From: Gemmobacter caeruleus
Lineage (GTDB): Bacteria > Pseudomonadota > Alphaproteobacteria > Rhodobacterales > Rhodobacteraceae
Length of the DNA: 64,000 bases
Direction of reading: 5' to 3'
Assembly: GCF_008271655.1 (NCBI RefSeq)
Contig: NZ_VKKX01000011.1
Span: 124,001-188,000 of the forward strand
Part shown: positions 19,314 through 30,186 of the stretch, piece by piece
How positions within the stretch are numbered: position 1 is the stretch's first letter
Layout: the number at the start of each line of letters is the position of its first letter
Position numbers and translations under genes: made by a program
Notes under the pieces: generated by a model
Told to the model about the DNA's origin: nothing
Databases searched by the model: none
Seen by the model: the letters and a program-made list of their open reading frames with translations, nothing else

Positions 19314-19874
19314 GTGTCCGAAACAGCTTCGATCTCCTCCGGCATTGCCGCGCGCTACGCAACTGCCCTTTTCGATCTCGCCAAAGAGTCGAAGGGCCTG
19401 AAGGCACTGGAAGGGGATGTCGATGCGCTCGACGCCGCCCTTTCGTCTTCTGCCGATCTGCGCGACCTGATTTCCTCGCCGGTCTATTCGCGTGAGGATC
19501 AGGGCAATGCCATTGCGGCCGTGGCCGCCAAGGCGGGCCTGTCGGCCCTGACCGCCAACACGCTGGCACTGATGGCGCAAAAGCGCCGCCTGTTCGTGCT
19601 GCCGCAGCTGCTGTCGGACCTGCGCGCGCGCATCGCCGCCGAAAAGGGCGAGGTGACCGCCGAGGTGACCGCCGCCACCGCGCTTTCGGCCGAACAATCG
19701 GCCAAGCTGGCCGAGACGCTGAAGGCGCGTGTCGGCAAGGACGTGAAAGTGAATGTTGCCGTCGATGAAAGCCTCATCGGCGGTCTTGTCGTCAAGCTGG
19801 GCTCGACCATGATCGACACGTCGATCCGCTCGAAGCTCGCGGCTCTCCAGAATGCAATGAAAGAGGTTGGGTGA
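19314..19874 (+). CDS. atpH: ATP synthase F1 subunit delta
   Basis: A 186-residue delta (OSCP) subunit: [16 protein letters not shown] near the N-terminus, [15 protein letters not shown] centrally, and [21 protein letters not shown] at the end are diagnostic. Delta joins the F1 head to the b-subunit stator. The start is taken as GTG (19314, VSETAS), with GGAAGG at 19302-19307; an upstream in-frame ATG at 19224 would add 30 unrelated residues. It is the first gene of atpHAGDC, with F0 genes elsewhere, the usual split arrangement in Rhodobacteraceae. Confidence 0.95.
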   Translation: MSETASISSGIAARYATALFDLAKESKGLKALEGDVDALDAALSSSADLRDLISSPVYSREDQGNAIAAVAAKAGLSALTANTLALMAQKRRLFVLPQLLSDLRARIAAEKGEVTAEVTAATALSAEQSAKLAETLKARVGKDVKVNVAVDESLIGGLVVKLGSTMIDTSIRSKLAALQNAMKEVG

Positions 19875-19875
19875 G

Positions 19876-21414
<1,539 letters not shown>

Positions 21415-21435
21415 GCGGCCTGAAAGGACAGGGAT

Positions 21436-22308
21436 ATGCCCAGCCTTAAGGACCTCAAAAACCGGATCGGAAGCGTCAAGAACACGCGGAAGATCACGAA
21501 GGCCATGCAGATGGTGGCCGCGGCGAAACTGCGCCGCGCGCAAGAGGCTGCCGAGGCCGCGCGCCCCTATGCTGACCGCATGAATGCGGTCATCGCGGGG
21601 CTGGCGGCGTCGGTCGGCGGTTCGGATGGCGCGCCCCGGCTTCTGGCCGGGACGGGCCGCGATCAGGTGCATCTTCTGGTCGTGATGACGGCGGAACGCG
21701 GCCTTTGCGGCGGCTTCAACACCACGATCGTGCGGCTTGCCCGCGCCCGTGCGAATGAGCTGCTGGCGCAAGGCAAGACCGTGAAGATCCTCACCGTCGG
21801 CAAGAAGGGCCGCGAACAGCTGCGCCGCGATCTTGGCGACAAGTTCGTGGGTCACGTTGACCTGTCGGAAGTGAAGCGCGTGGGCTATGCCAATGCGCAT
21901 GAGATCGCCCGCGATATCCTGGCCCGTTACGAGGCCGGCGAATTCGACATCGCGACGATCTTCTTCAACCGCTTCCAGTCGGTCATCAGCCAGGTGCCGA
22001 CGGCGCAGCAGATCATTCCGGCCCAGCCGGTTGAAACTGCGGCCGACAGCGCGGCGCTCTACGATTACGAGCCCAGCGAGGAGGCCATTCTGGCCGATCT
22101 GCTGCCGCGTGGCGTGGCGACCCAGATCTTCACCGCACTTCTGGAAAACGGGGCGTCCGAACAGGGTGCCCGGATGAGCGCGATGGACAATGCGACCCGC
22201 AACGCGGGCGACATGATCAACAAACTGACGATCCAGTATAACCGGAGCCGTCAGGCCGCGATCACCAAAGAGCTTATCGAAATCATCTCGGGCGCCGAGG
22301 CGCTCTGA
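21436..22308 (+). CDS. atpG: ATP synthase F1 subunit gamma
   Basis: The 290-residue gamma subunit has the conserved ends [20 protein letters not shown] with [16 protein letters not shown] at the N-terminus, [12 protein letters not shown] in the middle, and the C-terminal [20 protein letters not shown] followed by [18 protein letters not shown]. Gamma is the rotating central shaft that couples proton flow in F0 to catalysis. It starts 21 bases after atpA with AAAGGACAGGG as ribosome-binding region. Confidence 0.98.
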   Translation: MPSLKDLKNRIGSVKNTRKITKAMQMVAAAKLRRAQEAAEAARPYADRMNAVIAGLAASVGGSDGAPRLLAGTGRDQVHLLVVMTAERGLCGGFNTTIVRLARARANELLAQGKTVKILTVGKKGREQLRRDLGDKFVGHVDLSEVKRVGYANAHEIARDILARYEAGEFDIATIFFNRFQSVISQVPTAQQIIPAQPVETAADSAALYDYEPSEEAILADLLPRGVATQIFTALLENGASEQGARMSAMDNATRNAGDMINKLTIQYNRSRQAAITKELIEIISGAEAL

Positions 22309-23754
<1,446 letters not shown>

Positions 23755-23765
23755 GGGGGCTGAGC

Positions 23766-24167
23766 ATGGCCAACACCCTGCAATTCGACCTGGTGTCGCC
23801 CGAACGGAAGCTCGCTTCCGTTCAGGCCACCGAGGTGCAGATCCCGGGGGCCGACGGCGACCTGACGGCGATGGAAGGCCACGCGGCCACCATCACCACG
23901 CTGCGCCCGGGCATCCTCAAGGCGGTGTCGCCGCAAGGGACGCAGGCCTTCGCCGTGACCGGCGGTTTCGCCGAGATCACCGCGGCGGGCGTGACCGTCC
24001 TCGCGGAGCGCGCGATCCCGGTCGAGGATCTGTCGGGCACCATCCTGGACGACATGGTCCAGGAAGCCCGTGATCTGGCCGCCATCGCGCCGGCAGACCA
24101 GAAGGATGCGGCCGAGAAGATCGTTCACGATCTGCTCGCCCTGCGCAATGACGCGGCGCATCACTGA
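23766..24167 (+). CDS. atpC: ATP synthase F1 subunit epsilon
   Basis: A 133-residue epsilon subunit: MANTLQFDLVSPERKLAS, then VQIPGADGDLTAMEGHA and FAVTGGFAEITAAGVTVLAE, which form the ten-stranded beta domain that binds gamma. The C-terminal helical part is short. In Paracoccus-type enzymes the epsilon inhibitory role is weak and a separate zeta protein blocks ATP hydrolysis; zeta is not in this window. It ends the operon and is followed by a terminator. Confidence 0.96.
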   Translation: MANTLQFDLVSPERKLASVQATEVQIPGADGDLTAMEGHAATITTLRPGILKAVSPQGTQAFAVTGGFAEITAAGVTVLAERAIPVEDLSGTILDDMVQEARDLAAIAPADQKDAAEKIVHDLLALRNDAAHH

Positions 24168-24188
24168 TCCGCCGCCGCTGATCGAACG

Positions 24189-24216
24189 GAAGGCCCCGCG
24201 CATGCCGGGGCCTTCT
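24189..24216 (+). terminator. Terminator of the atp operon
   Basis: GAAGGCCCCG (24189-24198), seven-base loop, CGGGGCCTTC (24206-24215): a perfect ten-pair stem 22 bases after the atpC stop. The T-run is weak (TCTGC), so rho or RNA-end processing may contribute. Confidence 0.75.
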
Positions 24217-24301
24217 GCATTGAGAGCCAAATTTTGCCGAAATTTCGATTCATACTTGGCCGCATGAGGGCGAAGTCGCCTGCCGGCGCGGAGAGGGCCG
24301 C

Positions 24302-24652
24302 ATGAAACGGATCACGACCAGTTCCTTCGGGATTGAGCAGGGCAGTCGCGTGCTGTTCAGCGATTTCGCGGATGGCGGCTCGATGTGGACGGGCCAGGGC
24401 CCGCGCGAAAGCCGGTTCATCGTCAGCTTCAAGGAACCGTTCCTGGACCCGCCGGTGGTCATGGTGGGCATTTCCATGTGGGACATGGACAACAAGCACA
24501 ATTCCCGCGCCGATATCAGCGCCGATGCGGTGACCGAAAAGGGCTTTCACATCGTCTTCCGCACCTGGGGCGATACCCGCGTCGCCCGCATTCGCGCCGA
24601 CTGGACCGCGATCGGCCCGGTGCGCAGTGAGGATGACTGGGTGCTGGAATAG
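24302..24652 (+). CDS. H-type lectin domain protein
   Basis: A 116-residue protein without signal peptide. Nearly all of it is one H-type lectin domain: FIVSFKEPFLDPPVVMVGIS, DNKHNSRADISADAV, FRTWGDTRVARIRADW. In eukaryotes this fold binds N-acetylgalactosamine; in Rhodobacteraceae similar short proteins are common and uncharacterised. GGAGAGG precedes the ATG. It lies between the atp terminator and a bidirectional terminator shared with prs, so it is its own transcription unit. Whether it is exported by a non-classical path is unknown. Confidence 0.8.
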   Translation: MKRITTSSFGIEQGSRVLFSDFADGGSMWTGQGPRESRFIVSFKEPFLDPPVVMVGISMWDMDNKHNSRADISADAVTEKGFHIVFRTWGDTRVARIRADWTAIGPVRSEDDWVLE

Positions 24653-24655
24653 AAA

Positions 24656-24695
24656 GGCCGCCCGAAGGCGGCCCCGAATTTTCGTCGAAAATTCG
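24656..24695. terminator. Composite bidirectional terminator with AT-rich palindrome
   Basis: GGCCGCC (24656-24662), loop CGAA, GGCGGCC (24667-24673) is followed by a 21-base perfect palindrome, CGAATTTTCG-T-CGAAAATTCG (24675-24695). It lies between the convergent H-lectin and prs genes and can provide a stem plus T-run in each direction. A close relative of the palindrome is at 62979-63001. Confidence 0.75.
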
Positions 24696-24703
24696 TGCGC
24701 GGC

Positions 24704-25723
24704 TCAGCTGCGCTGATAGATGCCTTCATAGATCGGCACGAGCGTATCGGTCTCGAACAGCGACGAGACGCTGGTGCCATGCCAGGTGTTCAGGATCGCC
24801 TGGGCGAACATTGGCGCGGTCGGCACGATGCGGATATTGGGGCAGTTCTTCACCGCCTCGGTCGGTTCGATCGAATCGGTGATGACCAGCGATTTCATCA
24901 CCGAATTCTGCACCCGCTCTACCGCCGGGCCGGACAGCACGCCATGGGTGATATAGCTGTGGACCTCGGTCGCGCCGTTTTCCATCAGCACCTCGGCGGC
25001 CTTGCACAGCGTGCCGGCCGTATCGCAGATGTCATCGACGATGATGCATTTATAGCCCTTCACGTCGCCGATCACCGTCATGCCGGCCACTTCGCCGGCC
25101 TTTTCGCGGCGCTTGTCCACGATCGACAGCGGCGCGTTGATCCGCTTGGCCAGTTCGCGCGCCCGCGCCACGCCGCCCACATCGGGAGAGACGATCATCA
25201 CATCGTCCAGCTGGCCCTTGAAATGGTGTTCGATATCCAGCGCGAAGATCGGGCTGGCATAGAGGTTGTCCACCGGAATGTCGAAAAAGCCCTGAATCTG
25301 CGCGGCGTGCAGGTCCAGCGTCAGGATGCGGTCGATGCCGGCTTCGGTCAGCAGGTTCGCGACCAGCTTGGCGCTGATCGGCGTGCGGGCCTTGGCGCGG
25401 CGGTCCTGGCGGGCATAGCCGAAATAGGGGATGACGGCGGTGATGCGATCGGCCGAGGAGCGGCGCAGCGCATCGGCGATGATCAACAGTTCCATCAGGT
25501 TGTCATTGGCCGGGCGCGAGGTCGGCTGGACGATATACATATCCTCGCCGCGCACATTCTCGAACACTTCGACGAAGATCTCGCCGTCGTTGAACCGCTC
25601 TACCCGGGCATCGACCAGCCCGACCTGCATGCCGCGATGCATCGACATGCGCCGCGCGATGTTTTTGGCAAGGCTTCGGTTCGCGTTACCCGAAATCAGC
25701 TTCGGTTCGGTCATGGCAGCCAT
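24704..25723 (-). CDS. prs: Ribose-phosphate pyrophosphokinase
   Basis: A 339-residue PRPP synthetase. It has [18 protein letters not shown], the flexible-loop region [17 protein letters not shown], the [14 protein letters not shown] histidine segment, and the PRPP loop [11 protein letters not shown] (Ala where Gly is most usual in DTGGT). It makes 5-phosphoribosyl-1-pyrophosphate from ribose-5-phosphate and ATP for purine, pyrimidine, histidine and NAD synthesis. The start may be 25723 (MAAMTEPK, given here) or the ATG at 25714; a GAGAGAGAG stretch lies directly upstream of both. Confidence 0.97.
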   Translation of the reverse strand: MAAMTEPKLISGNANRSLAKNIARRMSMHRGMQVGLVDARVERFNDGEIFVEVFENVRGEDMYIVQPTSRPANDNLMELLIIADALRRSSADRITAVIPYFGYARQDRRAKARTPISAKLVANLLTEAGIDRILTLDLHAAQIQGFFDIPVDNLYASPIFALDIEHHFKGQLDDVMIVSPDVGGVARARELAKRINAPLSIVDKRREKAGEVAGMTVIGDVKGYKCIIVDDICDTAGTLCKAAEVLMENGATEVHSYITHGVLSGPAVERVQNSVMKSLVITDSIEPTEAVKNCPNIRIVPTAPMFAQAILNTWHGTSVSSLFETDTLVPIYEGIYQRS

Positions 25724-25855
25724 CTCTCTCTCGTCCTGTCATCCGTGGGGCCGTGGAGACGCCCGCGGGATTCGCTCGGCCCCGGGGACGTTGACACCGC
25801 TTAGCACCGGGTTAGGGTCTCCGCAAACCGCGAGCGCAACAGGAAAGGGCCTGCC

Positions 25856-26452
25856 ATGGCACATATCGACTATTTTTTCTCCGCTGTGTCGCCCTATGTC
25901 TATCTGGCAGGGCAAAGGCTGGAGGAGGTGGCGCGGCGCCACGGCGCGACGATCACCTATCGGCCGCTGGACCCGGCGCAGCTTTTCGCGCGGACCGGCG
26001 GGCAGCCGCTGGCGCAGCGCCATGAGAGCCGCAAGGCCTATCGTCTGCAAGAGTTGACGCGGCAATCGCGCAAGCGGCGCCTGCCGCTTCAGCTTCATCC
26101 GGCCTTCTGGCCGGTGAACCCGGCGCCCTCGGGCTATGCGATCATTGCCGCGCAGGCGGCGGGCGGTGGCGATCTGGGCGCGCTGGCGCATGGTCTGGCG
26201 CGCGCCTGCTGGGCCGAGAACCGCGATATCGCGGATGATGCGGTGATCCGCGATTGTCTTGCGGCGGCGGGGTTTGATCCGGCGATCGCGGATCGGGGGC
26301 TGCTGGCCGCCGCCGAAACCTATGGCGTGAACCTGGAAGAGGCGGTCAGCCGGGGTGCCTTTGGCGTGCCGTTCTACATTACCGGCGATCAGCTGTTCTG
26401 GGGCCAGGATCGGATCGAGGATCTGGATCTGCATCTGTCTGGCAAGCTGTGA
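25856..26452 (+). CDS. 2-hydroxychromene-2-carboxylate isomerase family (DsbA/kappa-GST fold)
   Basis: A 198-residue thioredoxin-like protein starting with IDYFFSAVSPYVYLAGQRL, where the Ser in SPY is the glutathione-activating residue of this family. The C-terminal GAFGVPFYITGDQLFWGQDR is the second signature. Family members isomerise hydroxychromene carboxylates in naphthalene breakdown with glutathione, but many genomic copies act on unknown substrates. It shares four bases with the next gene (GTGA), forming a two-gene operon with an alpha/beta hydrolase. No aromatic-degradation genes are adjacent, so the product name reflects family only. Confidence 0.85.
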   Translation: MAHIDYFFSAVSPYVYLAGQRLEEVARRHGATITYRPLDPAQLFARTGGQPLAQRHESRKAYRLQELTRQSRKRRLPLQLHPAFWPVNPAPSGYAIIAAQAAGGGDLGALAHGLARACWAENRDIADDAVIRDCLAAAGFDPAIADRGLLAAAETYGVNLEEAVSRGAFGVPFYITGDQLFWGQDRIEDLDLHLSGKL

Positions 26453-27222
26453 GCGGCTATCGTCAATGGCATGCCGGCGGGCGGGCGGCGGTGGCGCTGC
26501 ATTGCTCGCTGGCCCATGCAGGGGCCTGGTCGGGGCTGGCCGCGGCCCTGCCGCAACTGGCGCTGACCGCGCCCGATCTGCCGGGGCATGGCCATGCCCC
26601 GCCGCTGGCCCCGGGGCAGGATCTGCATGATGCGGCGGTGGCCATCGGCCTTGCCGCCATCGCGCAGGCCGGGCCGCCGGTCGATCTGATCGGCCACAGC
26701 TTTGGCGGCACGGTTGCGCTGCGGATCGCGCTGGAACGGCCCGCGCTGGTGCGCAGCCTGACGCTGATCGAGCCGGTTCTGTTCTCGATCCTGCGGGGCA
26801 GCGCGGCCTATGATGCCTTTGCCCTGGGCTATGGCGCGGTCGATGCCGCGATGGATGCCGACCCGGCCGGGGCGGCGGCGCTGTTCCATGGTGTCTGGGG
26901 GCAGGGCGCCTTCGACCGCCTGCCGGCCTTGCAGCGCCGCTACATGAGCGACCGTATGCCGCTGGTGCGGGCGCAGAACCCGGTCCTGCTGGACGATCGC
27001 CCCGGGCTTGTCACGCCCGGGCGGCTGGAGGCATTGGCCCTGCCGGTGCTGCTGGTCGAAGGTGCAGACAGCCCGCCGGTGATCGCCGGCATCCAGCAGG
27101 CGCTGGCGGCACGCTTGCCGCAGGTGCGGCGGGTCGTGGTGCCCGGTGCCGCGCATATGGTGCCGATCACCCATCCGGGCGAGGTGGCCGCCGCGATGGC
27201 GGATTTTCTCAGAACAGCTTGA
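26449..27222 (+). CDS. Alpha/beta-fold hydrolase
   Basis: The 257-residue protein has the nucleophile elbow GHSFGGTVAL (Ser near residue 83), an oxyanion region near the N-terminus (ALHCSLAHAGAW), and the catalytic His in VVPGAAHMVPITHPG. It is a soluble cytoplasmic hydrolase or esterase of unknown substrate. The start is a GTG at 26449 overlapping the preceding stop (GTGA), so translation is coupled. Its last 14 bases overlap the end of the convergent aldolase gene. Confidence 0.88.
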   Translation: MSGYRQWHAGGRAAVALHCSLAHAGAWSGLAAALPQLALTAPDLPGHGHAPPLAPGQDLHDAAVAIGLAAIAQAGPPVDLIGHSFGGTVALRIALERPALVRSLTLIEPVLFSILRGSAAYDAFALGYGAVDAAMDADPAGAAALFHGVWGQGAFDRLPALQRRYMSDRMPLVRAQNPVLLDDRPGLVTPGRLEALALPVLLVEGADSPPVIAGIQQALAARLPQVRRVVVPGAAHMVPITHPGEVAAAMADFLRTA

Positions 27223-28228
27223 GGAAGGCCGCGACCTCGGACTCGGTCGTGGCCCAGCTTGTGACCAGCCGCGCGCCCTCATGCCCGGCGGGGGCGGGCA
27301 TGTCGTAAAAGGCGGCGCCCGCGGCGCGGAGACGGGCGGATTGCCCCTCGGGCCAGATCGGAAACAGGATATTCGCCTCGACCGGATGGCGCAGGGCGAT
27401 GCCTTTGGCCGCCAGCCCATGCGCCAGCCGTGCCGCCATGCCATTGGCATGGGCGGCCCAGTCCAGCCAGCGGTGATCCTCCAGCATGGCCAGCATCTGC
27501 GCCGCCAGATAGCGGCCCTTGGACAGAAGATGCCCGCCACGCTTGCGGCGCAGCTCGAATTCCCGGGCCTTTGCGGGGTCGAAGAAGATCACCGCCTCGA
27601 CCCCCATCAGCCCGTTCTTGGTGCCGCCAAAGGACAGCACATCGACCCCCGCCCGCCAGGTCAGCGCGGCGGGCGTGGCGCCGGTCGCGGCGACGGCATT
27701 GCAGAACCGCGCGCCATCCAGATGCACCGGCAGGCCGAAATCCCGCGCCACCGCGCAAAGCAAGGCGGTTTCGGCGGCGGAATGGACGGTGCCGGCCTCG
27801 GTCACATTTGTGATCGACACCGCGCCGCGCTGCACATTGTGCAGGCTCTGGCCGCTGGCGGCGATGGTGGCGCGCAGCGCCTCGGGCGACATGCGGCCCT
27901 GCGGCCCATCGACCAGCACCAGCTTGGCGCCATGGGTGAAAAACTCCGGCGCGCCGCATTCATCCACCGCGACATGCGCCTCGGTCTGGCAGAACACCGC
28001 GCCCCAGGGCGGGCAAAGCGTGCCAAGCGCCAGCGCATTGGCCGCCGTGCCGGTGGTCACCAGATGCACCACGGCCTCGGGCGCCTCGAACAGATGGCGC
28101 AGGCGATCCTGCACCTGAAGGGTCAGCGCGTCGGCGCCATAGCCGGGGGTAAAGCCCTCATTCGCCCGGGCCAGGGCGGCCAGAACCGCAGGCGGCACCG
28201 GGGCGGCATTGTCCGAGGTGAACCACAT
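27209..28228 (-). CDS. ltaE: Low-specificity L-threonine aldolase-type PLP enzyme
   Basis: The 339-residue fold-type I PLP protein begins FTSDNAAPVPPAVLAAL. It has HVAVDECGAPEFF, the aspartate/arginine block GLPVHLDGARFCNAV, and the PLP lysine in SFGGTKNGLMG. Threonine aldolases split threonine or allo-threonine to glycine and acetaldehyde. The protein belongs to the beta-eliminating-lyase/aldolase family as found in alphaproteobacteria; stereospecificity cannot be read. It starts one base from the stop of the YcgN-like gene in the same direction, in a run with ribF. Confidence 0.88.
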   Translation of the reverse strand: MWFTSDNAAPVPPAVLAALARANEGFTPGYGADALTLQVQDRLRHLFEAPEAVVHLVTTGTAANALALGTLCPPWGAVFCQTEAHVAVDECGAPEFFTHGAKLVLVDGPQGRMSPEALRATIAASGQSLHNVQRGAVSITNVTEAGTVHSAAETALLCAVARDFGLPVHLDGARFCNAVAATGATPAALTWRAGVDVLSFGGTKNGLMGVEAVIFFDPAKAREFELRRKRGGHLLSKGRYLAAQMLAMLEDHRWLDWAAHANGMAARLAHGLAAKGIALRHPVEANILFPIWPEGQSARLRAAGAAFYDMPAPAGHEGARLVTSWATTESEVAAFLKLF

Positions 28229-28229
28229 G

Positions 28230-28673
28230 TCACAACCCGCCTTCGATGATGTAATCGTCCCAGTCGTCTTCGCTGACCTCGAATTCCGGCACGGTCCAGC
28301 CGCGGACCGAGACGCCGGCGCTATGGACCGTTTCCGGGTCGCCCGAAACCAGCGGATGCCAGTCGAACAGCGGCTTGCCTTCGAAAAGCAGCCGATAGGC
28401 GCAGGTCTGCGGCATCCAATAGGCGACCTCGGGCAGGCGCTTGGGCGTCAGGCTGACGCAATCGGGCACGAATTGCTTGCGGATCGGGTATTGCGTGCAG
28501 CGGCAGGTCTCGCCATCCAGCAGGCGGCAGGCGACGCGGGTGAATTCCACCTCGCCGGTATCCTCATATTCGATCTTGTTCAGACAGCACTTGCCGCAGC
28601 CATCGCAAAGCGCCTCCCATTCCTCGGGGGTCATCTTGTCGAGCTTGACGGTTTCCCAGAAACGCGGGCGCAT
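28230..28673 (-). CDS. YcgN-family cysteine cluster protein (UPF0260)
   Basis: A 147-residue protein with the cysteine cluster CDGCGKCCLNKIE and a further CxC (ETCRCTQYP), typical of UPF0260/YcgN and probably metal- or Fe-S-binding. RKQFVPDCVSLTP and YRLLFEGKPLFDWHPLVSG are family signatures. Function is unknown. The start at 28673 shares one base with the ribF stop (TGATG), so the two are coupled. Length fits the family. Confidence 0.9.
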   Translation of the reverse strand: MRPRFWETVKLDKMTPEEWEALCDGCGKCCLNKIEYEDTGEVEFTRVACRLLDGETCRCTQYPIRKQFVPDCVSLTPKRLPEVAYWMPQTCAYRLLFEGKPLFDWHPLVSGDPETVHSAGVSVRGWTVPEFEVSEDDWDDYIIEGGL

Positions 28674-29596
28674 CACGCGTCCGCCAGAATGCTGCGGGCG
28701 CGGTCGCAATCGGCCTGCATCTGCGCGACCAGCGCGGGCAGGCCGTCAAAGCGCATCTCGGGGCGCAGGTAATCGACCAATGCGACCGACAGGTGCTGGC
28801 CGTACAGATCGCCGGAAAAGTCGAACAGGAAGGTTTCCAGGTTCGGGGTGTTCTCGCCGAACATCGGGCGCACGCCCAGGCTGGCCGCGCCGCCATAGCT
28901 GCCCTGATGCGGGCCGGTCAGCACATCCACCTTCACCGCATAGACGCCCAATCGTGGCAGATGCAGGCCCGCCACGCTCATGTTCGCGGTCGGAAAGCCC
29001 AGTTCGCGGCCGCGCTTTTCGCCATGCAGCACCGCGCCCTCAATCCGGTGCAGGTGGCCCAGCATGGTGGCGGCATCGCGGGCGCGCCCCTCGCTCAGCG
29101 CGTTGCGGATCGCGGTGGACGAGATCTCCTTGCCGCCCACCCGCAAAAGCGGCGCGACGGTAACGCCAAAACCCAGCTGCGCGCCCAGCGATTGCAGGTC
29201 GTCCACCGTGCCCTTGCGCCCCTTGCCAAAGCAGAAATCGCGCCCGACGGTGACATGGGCCACGCCCAGCCCCTCGGCCAGCACGATACGGGCGAATTCC
29301 TCGGGGGTGAAACCGGCCATTTCGGGGCCGAAAGGCAGTTCGAACAGCCGCTCCACCCCCAGCTTGGCCAGACGGTTGGCGCGCGCCTCGGCATTCATCA
29401 ACCGAAAGGGCGGCGCGTCGGGGGCGAAATATTCGCGCGGATGCGGCTCGAAGGTCAGCACGCCCAGCGGCCCCGCCGCCGCCGCGGCCTCGATCACCGA
29501 GCGGTGGCCCAGATGCACGCCATCGAAATTGCCCATGGCAACCGAGGCGCCCCGGTCGGCGGCATCAACCCCATGCCAGTGCGAGATGATCTTCAT
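28673..29596 (-). CDS. ribF: Bifunctional riboflavin kinase / FAD synthetase
   Basis: A 307-residue protein. The FMN adenylyltransferase half has AMGNFDGVHLGHRSVI, VGRDFCFGKGRKG and KEISSTAIRNAL. The flavokinase half (about 180-307) has RGRELGFPTANM and NLETFLFDFSGDLYG. It converts riboflavin to FMN and then FAD in the cytoplasm. It follows the PhaJ-like gene and overlaps the YcgN-like gene by one base. Rhodobacteral ribF genes often sit in such mixed operons. Confidence 0.96.
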   Translation of the reverse strand: MKIISHWHGVDAADRGASVAMGNFDGVHLGHRSVIEAAAAAGPLGVLTFEPHPREYFAPDAPPFRLMNAEARANRLAKLGVERLFELPFGPEMAGFTPEEFARIVLAEGLGVAHVTVGRDFCFGKGRKGTVDDLQSLGAQLGFGVTVAPLLRVGGKEISSTAIRNALSEGRARDAATMLGHLHRIEGAVLHGEKRGRELGFPTANMSVAGLHLPRLGVYAVKVDVLTGPHQGSYGGAASLGVRPMFGENTPNLETFLFDFSGDLYGQHLSVALVDYLRPEMRFDGLPALVAQMQADCDRARSILADA

Positions 29597-29626
29597 GCGG
29601 CCCCGTGCAGGGGGCGCGGCCCCCGG

Positions 29627-30070
29627 TCAGTCGAACTTGCGGCTTGGTGCCAGAACCAGCGCCTCGCCCTTCAGCACCACGGTATGTCCCACGGCGCAGT
29701 GGGTTTCAAGGGTCACGCGGCGTTTGGCATGGTCGATCGCGGTCACCTTGACCTCGGCATAGACCGTATCGCCGGGGCGCACGGGGGCCATGAATTTCAG
29801 GCTCTGGCCCAGATAGACCGTGCCATGGCCGGGCAATTGTTCCCCAATCACCGCCGAGATCAGCCCGGCGGTCAGCATCCCATGCGCGATGCGCCCCTGA
29901 AAGATGGTGTCCTGCGCATAGGCATCATCCAGATGCACCGGATTGCGGTCGGTCGAGACCTCGGCAAACAGTTCGATGTCGCGATCGGTGACCGTCTTCC
30001 GCAGATGGCGGCTCATCCCGATTTCGATGTCTTCGATACAGATCGTCCCGCGCGGCATGTTGTCCAGCAT
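29627..30070 (-). CDS. MaoC-like (R)-specific enoyl-CoA hydratase, PhaJ type
   Basis: A 147-residue hotdog-fold protein. DRNPVHLDDAYAQDTIFQ carries the catalytic Asp and, five residues later, the His (D..NPVH). GRIAHGMLTAGLISAVIG and GTVYLGQSLKFMAPVRPGD closely follow the PhaJ pattern. PhaJ hydrates trans-2-enoyl-CoA to (R)-3-hydroxyacyl-CoA, a monomer for polyhydroxyalkanoate. The ATG at 30070 has GGAGG upstream; another ATG at 30058 is possible. A strong promoter with a TTGC/GCAA palindrome lies in front, which would fit control by PhaR. No other pha gene is in the window, so a role in general fatty-acid metabolism remains possible. Confidence 0.85.
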   Translation of the reverse strand: MLDNMPRGTICIEDIEIGMSRHLRKTVTDRDIELFAEVSTDRNPVHLDDAYAQDTIFQGRIAHGMLTAGLISAVIGEQLPGHGTVYLGQSLKFMAPVRPGDTVYAEVKVTAIDHAKRRVTLETHCAVGHTVVLKGEALVLAPSRKFD

Positions 30071-30098
30071 CTCGCGATTCCTCCGGTTTCTGCGCTGC

Positions 30099-30128
30099 AA
30101 TATAGCAAATGCTGCATTGCGGCGCAAT
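30099..30128 (-). promoter_or_regulatory. Promoter and overlapping palindrome of the PhaJ-like gene
   Basis: Read on the minus strand: TTGCGC (30127-30122), 17 bases, TATATT (30104-30099), with TGC just before the -10 as an extended -10. The -35 box lies inside a perfect 13-base palindrome ATTGCGCCGCAAT (30116-30128). A repressor bound there would block RNA polymerase. TGC/GCA repeats continue on both sides, a pattern I associate with PhaR sites. Confidence 0.6.
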
Positions 30129-30186
30129 CGGCTGCGCAAGATTTTAACGCTGCTGCGACGAAAGGTGTAACTTTGTTGCTTGCGCG

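Noticed and set aside
25856-27222. Aromatic degradation operon
   Set aside because: The hydroxychromene-carboxylate isomerase-like and alpha/beta hydrolase genes could suggest one, but no ring-cleaving or hydroxylating enzyme is adjacent, so a pathway was not claimed.
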